Source: Bacillota bacterium (GTDB taxonomy: Bacteria > Bacillota > Clostridia > Peptostreptococcales > Anaerovoracaceae). From it: a stretch of DNA of 64,000 bases. Below the pieces are notes generated by a model, which was not told the DNA's origin, did no database searches, and saw only the letters and a list, made by a program, of their open reading frames with translations. The position numbers were made by a program, and so were the translations under genes. Location of the stretch: assembly GCA_023415235.1 (NCBI GenBank), contig JAEZLP010000010.1:1-64000 (forward strand). The letters are read 5' to 3'. Below are positions 17,262 through 25,340 of this stretch, one piece after another (the first letter of the stretch is position 1; every line of letters begins with the position of its first letter).

Positions 17262-17282
17262 GCAGGTCTGTTCCACCTGCCC
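17262..17282 (-). terminator. Terminator of ftsH
   Basis: Perfect 7-bp stem GGCAGGT / ACCTGCC with a 7-nt loop, followed on the minus strand by TCTTTTATC, 11 nt behind the ftsH stop codon. Confidence 0.8.
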
Positions 17283-17293
17283 CACGTTCGCTT

Positions 17294-19351
17294 TTATTTT
17301 CTCTCTTCCGGGGTGTTCTCCCGATGGTTGTTCTCTTCCTCAGGATCCGCTTTTGCCTCCGGGTCCTGATCTTCTTCGTCCTCTTCGATGGCGTATTCAT
17401 TTTCTGCTTCGGAATTTTCATCTTCCATCTCTTCGGCTTCATCATCCTCGAGGTCCTGGGCTGCTTCCAGCGCATTGGCTTCCTCGATGGCCCTTTCCAT
17501 ATGATGGACCTCCTCGATCAGCTGTTTGGATGTCTTCGCACCGGTAAAGAGCGCTTCAAACTGCTCTCCGTCAAGCGTCTCTATTTCAAGCAGCGTCTGG
17601 GCGACAGTATGAAGCTTGTCGATGTTCTCCGTCAGCAGCTTCTCCGCTGTTGCATAGGCGTCCTCAATGATGGTCCTGATTTCCTCATCGATCTCCGAAG
17701 CCATTTCTTCGGAGTAGTTTTTCCTGGTGGAGAAATCCTTTCCGAGGAATACCTCGTCGGAGGAGCTGTAATTGACAGGTCCCAGTCTTTCGCTGAAGCC
17801 GTATTTTGTAACCATGCCTCGCGCAATCTCTGTGGCCCTTTCAATATCGTTGCTTGCTCCGGTGCTGATGTCGTTCAGCGTGAGCTTTTCAGCCACTCTG
17901 CCTCCCAGAAGATGCACAATCTGTTCCATCATCATGGTCTTTGTGGAATAGTATTTGTCTTCTTTCGGCAAAATCATGGTAAATCCGCCGGCCCTTCCCC
18001 TCGGAATGATGGTCACCTGATGGACCGGATCCGTATTGGGCATCATACGGGCAACCAAGGCGTGGCCTGCCTCATGGTAGGCTGTAAGTTTTCGTTCGGC
18101 TTCACTGATGACTCGGCTCTTCTTCTCCGGACCTGCGATTACCTTGGTGATCGCCTCTTCGATTTCATCCATGCGGATTCTTCTGCCGTTTCTTCTTGCG
18201 GTCAGCAAGGCCGCCTCGTTCAGCATGTTCTCTATGTCTGCCGGCGTAAAGCCGGGGGTTCTTCTCGCCAGCACCTTCGGATCCACCGCCTCATCAAGAG
18301 GCTTGTTTCTGGAGTGGACGCGGAAGATCGCTTCCCTTCCCTTGATGTCCGGTATTCCAATAACGACCTGACGGTCGAATCTGCCCGGTCTGAGAAGCGC
18401 CGGATCCAGGATGTCCGGTCTGTTGGTAGCGGCAAGAATGATGATTCCGGTATTTTCTGCAAAACCGTCCATCTCAACCAGCAGCTGATTAAGGGTTTGC
18501 TCTCTTTCATCGTGTCCGCCGCCGAGTCCGGCTCCTCTTTTTCTTCCCACAGCATCGATTTCGTCAATGAATATGATGCAAGGGGAGTTTTTCTTGGCCT
18601 GCTCGAACAAATCCCTGACACGGGACGCTCCGACGCCGACGAACATTTCCACGAAGTCTGATCCGCTGATGCTGAAGAACGGTACGCCCGCCTCTCCTGC
18701 CGCGGCCTTTGATATATAGGTTTTACCGGTTCCCGGAGGGCCTACCAGAAGGATACCCTTGGGAATTCTTGCACCCAGGTTATTGTACTTTTTAGGATTC
18801 TTCAGGAAGTCTACCACTTCCTCAAGCTCTTCCTTTTCCTCGTCAAGACCCGCCACATCTGCAAAGGTAATCTTTCTCAGCTCATCTTCCTTGTGAAGCT
18901 TTGCTCTGCTCTTGCCGAAGGACATGACCTTGCCGCCGCCCCCTTGTCCCTGGTTCATAAACACAAGCCAGAAAACAATGAGAATGACTACCATGATAAT
19001 GGTAGGCAGAAGCGTCACGATCCAAGGCGTCTCCTTGGGTTTTTCGCTCTTGACGATTAATTTGCCCTCCTCCATCTGAGGGACGATGTATTTCTCATCC
19101 AGGATATTGATTTCAAGGATGGATGGAGCATAGGAAACGATTTTATCCCCGTTTTTCAAGGTTCCGGTCATCGTTGTGCCATTGATTTGAAGCTCCTTGA
19201 TGTTTTCACTTTTCAGATGAGAGGTGAATTTGGTAAGATCCACTTCCTTGATTTCCTGTTCCGGCTTTCCCTGATAAAACCAGGCAGTCGCCAGAACCAG
19301 ACCAAAGATCACGATATATATCCCTAAGTTCTTGAAAACTCTGTTATTCAA
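17294..19351 (-). CDS. ftsH: ATP-dependent zinc metalloprotease FtsH
   Basis: Membrane-anchored AAA+ protease for membrane-protein quality control. 685 residues: membrane helix 1 at about 9-26, an external domain, membrane helix 2 at about 108-131, a Gly-rich linker, Walker A GPPGTGKT near 205, Walker B CIIFIDEID near 262, the arginine-finger region, and the zinc site HEAGH near 428. The last ~70 residues are strongly acidic (Glu/Asp-rich), longer and more acidic than in many relatives. It starts with TTG at 19351, with GGGG upstream at loose spacing; no in-frame ATG lies nearby. It follows tilS, as is common. Confidence 0.95.
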   Translation of the reverse strand: MNNRVFKNLGIYIVIFGLVLATAWFYQGKPEQEIKEVDLTKFTSHLKSENIKELQINGTTMTGTLKNGDKIVSYAPSILEINILDEKYIVPQMEEGKLIVKSEKPKETPWIVTLLPTIIMVVILIVFWLVFMNQGQGGGGKVMSFGKSRAKLHKEDELRKITFADVAGLDEEKEELEEVVDFLKNPKKYNNLGARIPKGILLVGPPGTGKTYISKAAAGEAGVPFFSISGSDFVEMFVGVGASRVRDLFEQAKKNSPCIIFIDEIDAVGRKRGAGLGGGHDEREQTLNQLLVEMDGFAENTGIIILAATNRPDILDPALLRPGRFDRQVVIGIPDIKGREAIFRVHSRNKPLDEAVDPKVLARRTPGFTPADIENMLNEAALLTARRNGRRIRMDEIEEAITKVIAGPEKKSRVISEAERKLTAYHEAGHALVARMMPNTDPVHQVTIIPRGRAGGFTMILPKEDKYYSTKTMMMEQIVHLLGGRVAEKLTLNDISTGASNDIERATEIARGMVTKYGFSERLGPVNYSSSDEVFLGKDFSTRKNYSEEMASEIDEEIRTIIEDAYATAEKLLTENIDKLHTVAQTLLEIETLDGEQFEALFTGAKTSKQLIEEVHHMERAIEEANALEAAQDLEDDEAEEMEDENSEAENEYAIEEDEEDQDPEAKADPEEENNHRENTPEERK

Positions 19352-19462
19352 TGTCTGCTGTTCCCCTTTCTCGGACTCTGTCTCTTATTCCCGCGTTCCT
19401 TCCGGAACTGAATTTTTTATATTTTCCCCATCTGCGTGTACAAATGGCAATAAATGATTGTA

Positions 19463-20914
19463 TCATATTTTTGTTGAATATTCAAGTAGAATGATTCTGT
19501 CCGTGCTGCTGTCCACCTTATAATTTTCGCTTATTCTGCCGCCTACGATCCAGACGATCTCAGAGCCCAGACAAAGCAGCGGAATCCTGTCGCGCTGCTC
19601 TCTGGAAACCTTCTCATCGACAAAATAATCCTGAAGCTTTTTCCTGCCCTGCATTCCCAGAGGAACGATAAAATCTCCCTGTCTCCTTGTTCTTAGAACA
19701 GGGCTGCATCCCGATCCGGCGATTCGATCCATGCTCAGCCTGCAGGTCAGGCTTTTCGTTTCTTCCGCCGGTTCATGTTTTTCGCAAAAGCTCTCCCAGT
19801 CCTGTCTTCTAAGAATTCTTACCCCGATCATAGCTTTTAATTCAGGAATTTCAGTAATCCCGTCCAGATTTATGGCATACTCAAAGCTCGGGCTGTGATT
19901 GCCGCTTTTTTTATAAAATTCAACTTCTCCGTAGGTGATTCCCATGGCGTATCCGGCTGAAAAATCCGCAGTCGAGGAGGTCTTCCCCGCGGAGATCAGT
20001 CTGTCAGCCTGTTCCAGATGAACTGCGGAGATATCCTTGATCAATCCGATATCTTCATAGATTCTGAGAATGATCCTTCGCCGCACGGCGGGGTGCTGCT
20101 CCTGCAGCACATCCAGGGGAAACGTCGCCCTGTTGCCGTCTTTCATGGAGACATAAGCCGCAACGACGGATTCCACAACCTCTGCAAAATAATTTTTATC
20201 TTCCTTCGCAATTTTGGAAAGGCGGTTTAATGCCGAAATAATATTCGTGTTGAATTTTTCACTGAGCAGCGGCAGCAGCTCCAGGCGGACCTTGTTTCGG
20301 GTATAGACGGGCTCCAGATTGGTATGGTCGATCCGGGGCTCAAGGCCGTTTTCCCTGCAGTATGCTTCGATTTCTTCCCTGCTGATGTCAAGAAGGGGCC
20401 GGATTATGACGCCCTTTCCCTTTTCCCGGCGCAGATACTCGATTCCGGCAAGACCGTCCGTGCCGGTTCCCCTCAGGATCCTCATCATTACCGTTTCCGC
20501 TTGATCATTCATGTTTTGCGCAACGGCTACTTTCACCGAGCATCCGGTATCCGCTCTGATCCTCTCTGCAACTTCAAAAAAGGACTGGTACCGCACCTGT
20601 CTGCCTGCCTCCTCCCCGGATAATCCGGACTCTCTGGCAATCCTGTTGACGTCAAAGGAAAAGGAGCGGCAGTCCACCTGATAATCCGCACACAGCTTTT
20701 CCGCGTATCGCTGATCTTCATCAGCCGCTCCCGGTCTTAGGCCATGATTGATATGGACCGCATGCAGGGTTATGCCCAGCTCATTCCTGAGTCTGTATAG
20801 AATATGAAAAAGGCACACCGAATCAGGGCCTCCGGAGAGACCTATCACAATGTGCTCACCCTTTTCGATCAGGCTGTTATTCAGAATTGTACTTTTCACT
20901 TTGTCGGTTATCAT
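19463..20914 (-). CDS. tilS: tRNA(Ile)-lysidine synthetase
   Basis: Converts C34 of the tRNA-Ile CAU anticodon to lysidine using lysine and ATP. 483 residues: the N-terminal PP-loop SGGPDS lies at about 27-32, the conserved HINHGLR segment follows, and the C-terminal TilS substrate-binding domain (RRQGDFIVPLGMQGRKKLQD) lies near 410-430. The ATG at 20914 has no ribosome binding site. It lies 6 nt behind a -10 element, so the mRNA may be leaderless. Another ATG upstream (20938) precedes that promoter and is unlikely to be used. tilS-ftsH is a conserved gene order. Confidence 0.93.
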   Translation of the reverse strand: MITDKVKSTILNNSLIEKGEHIVIGLSGGPDSVCLFHILYRLRNELGITLHAVHINHGLRPGAADEDQRYAEKLCADYQVDCRSFSFDVNRIARESGLSGEEAGRQVRYQSFFEVAERIRADTGCSVKVAVAQNMNDQAETVMMRILRGTGTDGLAGIEYLRREKGKGVIIRPLLDISREEIEAYCRENGLEPRIDHTNLEPVYTRNKVRLELLPLLSEKFNTNIISALNRLSKIAKEDKNYFAEVVESVVAAYVSMKDGNRATFPLDVLQEQHPAVRRRIILRIYEDIGLIKDISAVHLEQADRLISAGKTSSTADFSAGYAMGITYGEVEFYKKSGNHSPSFEYAINLDGITEIPELKAMIGVRILRRQDWESFCEKHEPAEETKSLTCRLSMDRIAGSGCSPVLRTRRQGDFIVPLGMQGRKKLQDYFVDEKVSREQRDRIPLLCLGSEIVWIVGGRISENYKVDSSTDRIILLEYSTKI

Positions 20915-20920
20915 GCTGTT

Positions 20921-20949
20921 AGTATAGCATATTTTCAATCGTTTTACAA
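20921..20949 (-). promoter_or_regulatory. Promoter of tilS, giving a probably leaderless mRNA
   Basis: Minus-strand TTGTAA, 17-bp spacer, TATACT preceded by TGC (extended -10). Six bases separate the -10 hexamer from the tilS ATG, so transcription would start at or next to the start codon. Confidence 0.6.
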
Positions 20950-21108
20950 AAATTCTTATCCGATCCGCGGTCTGCTTCGGCCTCTTTCGGCGGCTTATGC
21001 CAATGGGTTTTCCGCGTCCCAGTCTCCTGTTATAAAAAACCGATCTGTCCGCATACTATTATCATGTTTTGCTAGGCGATCAAAATTCACAAACTGCGAG
21101 GGATGAAA

Positions 21109-22296
21109 ATGTTTCAAGTTACAGAAAAGGTGTCCTGGGTCGGCAAGATCGACTGGGAGCTGAGAAGATTTCACGGAGACGAATATTCCACACACAGAGG
21201 CTCGTCCTATAATTCCTACCTTGTCCGGGACGGTAAAACCGTGCTGATCGACACGGTCTGGGCCCCCTTTGCCCGGGAGTACGTTGAAGCTTTGAAAAAA
21301 ACTATCGATCTGAAAAAAATCGACTACATCATTATGAACCATTCAGAGGCAGACCACAGCGGAGCGTTGCCGGAGCTGATGAAGCTGATTCCGGACACTC
21401 CTGTCTGCTGTACCGCAAACGGCGCCAAGGTTCTGAGGGCCCATTATCATCAGGATTGGAATTTTATGGAGGTGAAAACCGGCGATATGCTTGACCTTGG
21501 TGAAAGCAAAATCTTCTTTATCGAAGCCAAGATGCTTCACTGGCCTGACAGCATGCTGAGCTATCTGACCGAAGAGAACCTCCTTTTCAGCAACGACGCC
21601 TTCGGGCAGCACTATGCTTCGGAGCACATGTACGATGACTTGGTGGACACGTCAGAGCTGTACATGGAGGCACTGAAATACTACGCCAATATCCTGACCC
21701 CCTTCAGCCATCTGGTCGTAAAAAAAATTGAAGAGCTGATCAGTCTGAAGCTTCCGGTTTCGATGATCTGTCCCAGCCACGGCGTCATTTGGCGCAGGAA
21801 TGCGGAAGAAATCATCAACCGCTACCTGAAATGGTCGAAAGGCTATCAGGAAAACCAGGTTACGATCCTTTACGACACCATGTGGAACGCAACGCGATCC
21901 ATGGCGGAGGCCATAGCCGCCGGAATCAGGGAAGCCGATGGAGAGATCACTGTCAAGCTGTTCAACTGCGCCAAGACCGATAAAAATGATCTCATTACCG
22001 AGCTGTTCCGATCAAAGCTGGTGGTAATGGGTTCCTCCACCATCAACCGGGGAATCCTGTCGGCGGCGGCGACAATTCTTGAAATGATCAAGGGCCTTGG
22101 CTTTAAAAATAAAAAGGCGGCGGTCTTCGGCAGCTACGGCTGGAGCGGGGAATCTCCCCGGATTCTCTCGGAAGCCCTTGCCGCGGCCGGTTTTGAGATG
22201 GCCGCTGAAGAGCTGAAGCTGCTGTGGATGCCGGATCGGGAGGGACTGGAACGGTGCAGGGCTTTTGGGATGAAGCTGGCGGCGAAACTCCAATAA
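21109..22296 (+). CDS. fprA: FprA family A-type flavoprotein (flavo-diiron protein)
   Basis: Reduces O2 to water or NO to N2O with electrons from rubredoxin, protecting anaerobes. 395 residues: the N-terminal beta-lactamase-like diiron domain has the HSEADHSG ligand motif (about residues 79-86), HWPDS near 144, NDAF near 163 and CPSHG near 224. The C-terminal flavodoxin domain (from about 250) starts with VTILYDTMWNATRSMAEAI. No rubredoxin domain is fused. The ATG at 21109 follows GAGGG at 6 nt; the ATG at 21103 touches that site. It is transcribed divergently from tilS and ends at a strong terminator. Confidence 0.94.
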   Translation: MFQVTEKVSWVGKIDWELRRFHGDEYSTHRGSSYNSYLVRDGKTVLIDTVWAPFAREYVEALKKTIDLKKIDYIIMNHSEADHSGALPELMKLIPDTPVCCTANGAKVLRAHYHQDWNFMEVKTGDMLDLGESKIFFIEAKMLHWPDSMLSYLTEENLLFSNDAFGQHYASEHMYDDLVDTSELYMEALKYYANILTPFSHLVVKKIEELISLKLPVSMICPSHGVIWRRNAEEIINRYLKWSKGYQENQVTILYDTMWNATRSMAEAIAAGIREADGEITVKLFNCAKTDKNDLITELFRSKLVVMGSSTINRGILSAAATILEMIKGLGFKNKKAAVFGSYGWSGESPRILSEALAAAGFEMAAEELKLLWMPDREGLERCRAFGMKLAAKLQ

Positions 22297-22335
22297 GACT
22301 CCCTTCCTTCCAAAACGGGCCGTGGTTTTTGCTGC

Positions 22336-22379
22336 AAAAGAAACAATCCTTTGCTGGGTTGCAAAGGACTGTTTCTTTT
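22336..22379. terminator. Bidirectional terminator between fprA and spoIIE
   Basis: An 18-bp stem with one mismatch, AAAAGAAACAATCCTTTGC against GCAAAGGACTGTTTCTTTT, with a 6-nt loop. U-rich arms on both sides let it serve fprA (plus) and the convergent spoIIE (minus). Confidence 0.85.
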
Positions 22380-22422
22380 GCCATGCGAGGTATATTTCGT
22401 GTAGGAGTATGCAATATAAAGC

Positions 22423-24261
22423 TTATGTGATGATGGCCGTGATCACGGTCATATCGTCCTTTTCCTTCAGCCCGTATCGTTCCACAGCCTTGTTGATAAT
22501 CAAGTCCGACATGGTCTGCGGGTCCCTCGATCTTATATTTTCTATGGTCTCCCGGATCCACTCCATCTGTCCGTCGGCTCTGTCCGCCTCTGTAATGCCG
22601 TCTGAGACAATAATGATTTCGTCACCCTTTCTTGCCTGCAACTCAATATGGTTGATCCGGATTTTATCTACAATTCCCATGGGCAGGGCGGAAACCTTGA
22701 TGGTCTCCACCTTGCCTCCCCGTTTGATAAAGGTTGCGGCTGCTCCTATTTTAAAGAACTTCATCTTGCCTGTGATCTTGTTGAACAAGCCCAGATCCAC
22801 GGTGGAAAAGATCTCCTCCGTCGATTTGAACAGGAGCAAGGAGTTGATGGTTCTTAGCGCAAGCTCCACATCGAAGCCCGCTTTCATCAGGTTGTATAAC
22901 GAAGTAATGGTCAGGGCGCTTTCTCTCGACGCGCTTTCCCCTTTGCCCATACCGTCGCTGAGCGCGATCATGTATTCCCCATCCTTCAGGTCGGCGCAGA
23001 TATAGCTGTCCCCTGAAACGCTCCTTTCCTTTGCATATCCGGATACTCCCACCCGGATGCCAAACTTTTCCCTCGCCGGGAAGACCGCGGTTTCAGAAGC
23101 CGTCAGGGAATCCATCATGTTTTCAGTCACTTTTGCCATGCCCTTAAACTGCATGGAAATGATGCTGCTTCTGTTTTTCGTTCCGCTGTAAAGGCTTGCC
23201 AGCTTGTCAAAGGTTTCCAGATACCCTCCTAGCGTTACGAGCATCCGTTCTCTCGCTTTCAGTTCTTCATAGATATGATCTCTTCTAACCCGGGCAAGGA
23301 CCAGCTCGATCCTGTCCAGCCATTTGGAAGGAAGCACGGCAAAAACAAAAGCGGCAAGCAGGGGATCGTAAAGAGAAATGTACAGCTCCGGATAACCCTT
23401 TACCAAGCCGAACACGGTGCATACCGCCGCAAAGCAGACACCGGTTACGATCCGGTTCAAGCCTTTGAAGAATCCCGCCGCCATTCCGGCACAGGCGAAT
23501 ATTCCGATAATTGCAGGCGAACCGGAGGTCAGGAACATGGCTGCAGTTCCCGCTGCAATCCCGGCGGCTCCGCCCTCCATGATCCCTATTTTGTATCCGA
23601 TGACCAGAGTCATGAACAAAGCGCCGAGATAGATGATGGAAAAGACACCCAGAACGTCTATCCCCAATCCGCCAAGCATCAGCACGAAAACCGCCGAAGT
23701 GGCAATGATGCCCTCCGCCACTGAGCTGGTGGCTTTCCCTCCTTTATCCAGCAGGCCGTAAAACCTGTGAAACAGATATACGAGCGCCAATATCAAGATT
23801 GCCTCAACGAGCATCATGAAAATATCAAAGATAAACACCAGCTGAGCTGCCAGGTAGTAGATTGACTTAGTAACAACCATGATTCCGGAAGCGGAAAACG
23901 CTTTCACTACAATCCCGAAGCGAAGCCTGGCAGTCAGGAAAAAAACCACTCCGCAGGCTGCGATGGCAATTGCGTCCCCCCATATGTCATAGCCTGTCCG
24001 AAAATACGTAAGCAGCAGCCCGCCGAGAATGAGGGGCAAGGTATAGATATTTGCTCTTCCCTTGTGCATCAGAACGGTGATCAGAGCGATCCCGCAGGGA
24101 AAGATGGCATAAAACAACGCCGCTCTTCCAAGCAGAAAGGAACTTGCTATGATGATCACAATCCTTGCATAGTCAAACGTTGCTGCTCCGGATGCCTGCC
24201 TCGGCAATTTAAAGAGCTTGCCGAAAATTGTATTGCGGACGTTTTCCAATTGTAATTCCAT
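22423..24261 (-). CDS. spoIIE: Stage II sporulation protein E-type PP2C phosphatase
   Basis: In sporulation SpoIIE dephosphorylates SpoIIAA and so activates sigma-F in the forespore. 612 residues: about ten membrane helices (residues ~30-320), a short linker, and a C-terminal PP2C phosphatase (about 395-612) with GDSYICADLKDGEYMIALSD and DGMGKG metal-site motifs and EIIIVSDGITEAD near 560. Bacillus subtilis SpoIIE has 827 residues, so the central oligomerisation region is much shorter here. I start at the ATG at 24261 behind GGGGTGA; GTG codons up to 24270 are alternatives. It lies downstream of tatD behind a terminator. Confidence 0.88.
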   Translation of the reverse strand: MELQLENVRNTIFGKLFKLPRQASGAATFDYARIVIIIASSFLLGRAALFYAIFPCGIALITVLMHKGRANIYTLPLILGGLLLTYFRTGYDIWGDAIAIAACGVVFFLTARLRFGIVVKAFSASGIMVVTKSIYYLAAQLVFIFDIFMMLVEAILILALVYLFHRFYGLLDKGGKATSSVAEGIIATSAVFVLMLGGLGIDVLGVFSIIYLGALFMTLVIGYKIGIMEGGAAGIAAGTAAMFLTSGSPAIIGIFACAGMAAGFFKGLNRIVTGVCFAAVCTVFGLVKGYPELYISLYDPLLAAFVFAVLPSKWLDRIELVLARVRRDHIYEELKARERMLVTLGGYLETFDKLASLYSGTKNRSSIISMQFKGMAKVTENMMDSLTASETAVFPAREKFGIRVGVSGYAKERSVSGDSYICADLKDGEYMIALSDGMGKGESASRESALTITSLYNLMKAGFDVELALRTINSLLLFKSTEEIFSTVDLGLFNKITGKMKFFKIGAAATFIKRGGKVETIKVSALPMGIVDKIRINHIELQARKGDEIIIVSDGITEADRADGQMEWIRETIENIRSRDPQTMSDLIINKAVERYGLKEKDDMTVITAIIT

Positions 24262-24372
24262 CACAATCACCCCTTTTTTTCAGTATAATTCCTCTCAAAG
24301 GGTAACTTTGTAATAACTTGCAATGGAATATCTGAAATTTTAGCCAATTATTCCCGTTTTTCCGCAAAAAAA

Positions 24373-24397
24373 GCCCCAGTTCATGAAAAACCGGGGC
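24373..24397 (-). terminator. Terminator of the metG-tatD unit
   Basis: Stem GCCCC-A-GTT / AAC-C-GGGGC with one internal mismatch, followed on the minus strand by seven T. It lies 48 nt behind tatD. Confidence 0.88.
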
Positions 24398-24444
24398 AGG
24401 AATTGTAAAAAATCTGTCGAAGATCGACCCACGCTCCTCGAACG

Positions 24445-25239
24445 TCAGTCGATTCCATAGAACCTTTTTGCATTTTCACATGTGATCTTTGCCGCCTCCT
24501 CATAGGAAATGCCTTTGATCTCCGCAATCTTTCTTGCCGTATACTCCACAAAGTCGGGCTGGTTCCGCCTGCCCCGGAAGGGCTCCGGCGTCAGGTAGGG
24601 CGCATCCGTCTCAATCAGCAGGTGCTGGATCGGAATCTCCTGAACCACTTCAATGGTCTTTTTTGCATTCTTGTAGGTGATCGGGCCCGCAATGGATATG
24701 GTGGCGCCCAGCTTCACATATTGGCGGGCCAGTTCCCTGCTGCCGGAATAGCAGTGCATCAGCAGCTTTGCATCTCCCAGCTTCTCCGCTCTTTCTTTGT
24801 CGAACACGCCCTCCTCCTTCAGAATGCGCATCACATCATCGTTGGCATCCCTGTCGTGAATGACAATGGGCATTGAAAGCTCCAGCGCCAGCTGAATCTG
24901 CCGTCGGAACCAGTATTGCTGGACATCCCGTTCCGAATGATTGTAGTAATAATCCAGGCCGATTTCTCCGATGGCTTTTACCCTGGGCTTTTTGGCAAGA
25001 CCCTTGAACATGGTAAGGGTCGCTTCATCCATGGTCTTTGTATCATGGGGATGACAGCCTACAGCTGCATAGCACCAGGGATACTTGTCCGCATGCCTGA
25101 TCGCCGCCACAGAGCTTTCCAGGTCGTAACCGATATCCATGACGTATTCCAGATCAGATTTTTCTATCGCATCAATGATCACATCCAGATCATTTTCATA
25201 TCGCTCGCTGTTTAAATGTGCATGGGAATCAAATAACAT
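24445..25239 (-). CDS. tatD: TatD family metal-dependent hydrolase (DNase)
   Basis: 3'-5' exonuclease/deoxyribonuclease of the amidohydrolase superfamily. 264 residues, full length: the metal site starts with DSHAHLN at residues 4-10, followed by GEIGLDYYY near 95, VIHDRDA near 131, MHCYSG near 162 and ETDAPYLTPEP near 213. GAAAGGAT precedes the ATG. It lies behind metG, a widespread arrangement (metG-tatD). Confidence 0.95.
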   Translation of the reverse strand: MLFDSHAHLNSERYENDLDVIIDAIEKSDLEYVMDIGYDLESSVAAIRHADKYPWCYAAVGCHPHDTKTMDEATLTMFKGLAKKPRVKAIGEIGLDYYYNHSERDVQQYWFRRQIQLALELSMPIVIHDRDANDDVMRILKEEGVFDKERAEKLGDAKLLMHCYSGSRELARQYVKLGATISIAGPITYKNAKKTIEVVQEIPIQHLLIETDAPYLTPEPFRGRRNQPDFVEYTARKIAEIKGISYEEAAKITCENAKRFYGID

Positions 25240-25340
25240 TTTTTATCCTTTCCGATTGTATGTTGACTGCGTTTTCGTGCAAAGCACATAAAAACGGCGG
25301 TTTCCAAGGGGACACACCCATCAGGCGCCCATAAAAACTG

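Noticed and set aside
17324..18661. Plus-strand frame of 445 codons
   Set aside because: Antisense to ftsH; arises from its codon bias.
24415..24421. TGTCGAA match to a Spo0A box upstream of spoIIE
   Set aside because: A single 7-bp match 155 nt upstream and on the far side of the tatD terminator; too weak alone to report as a regulatory site.
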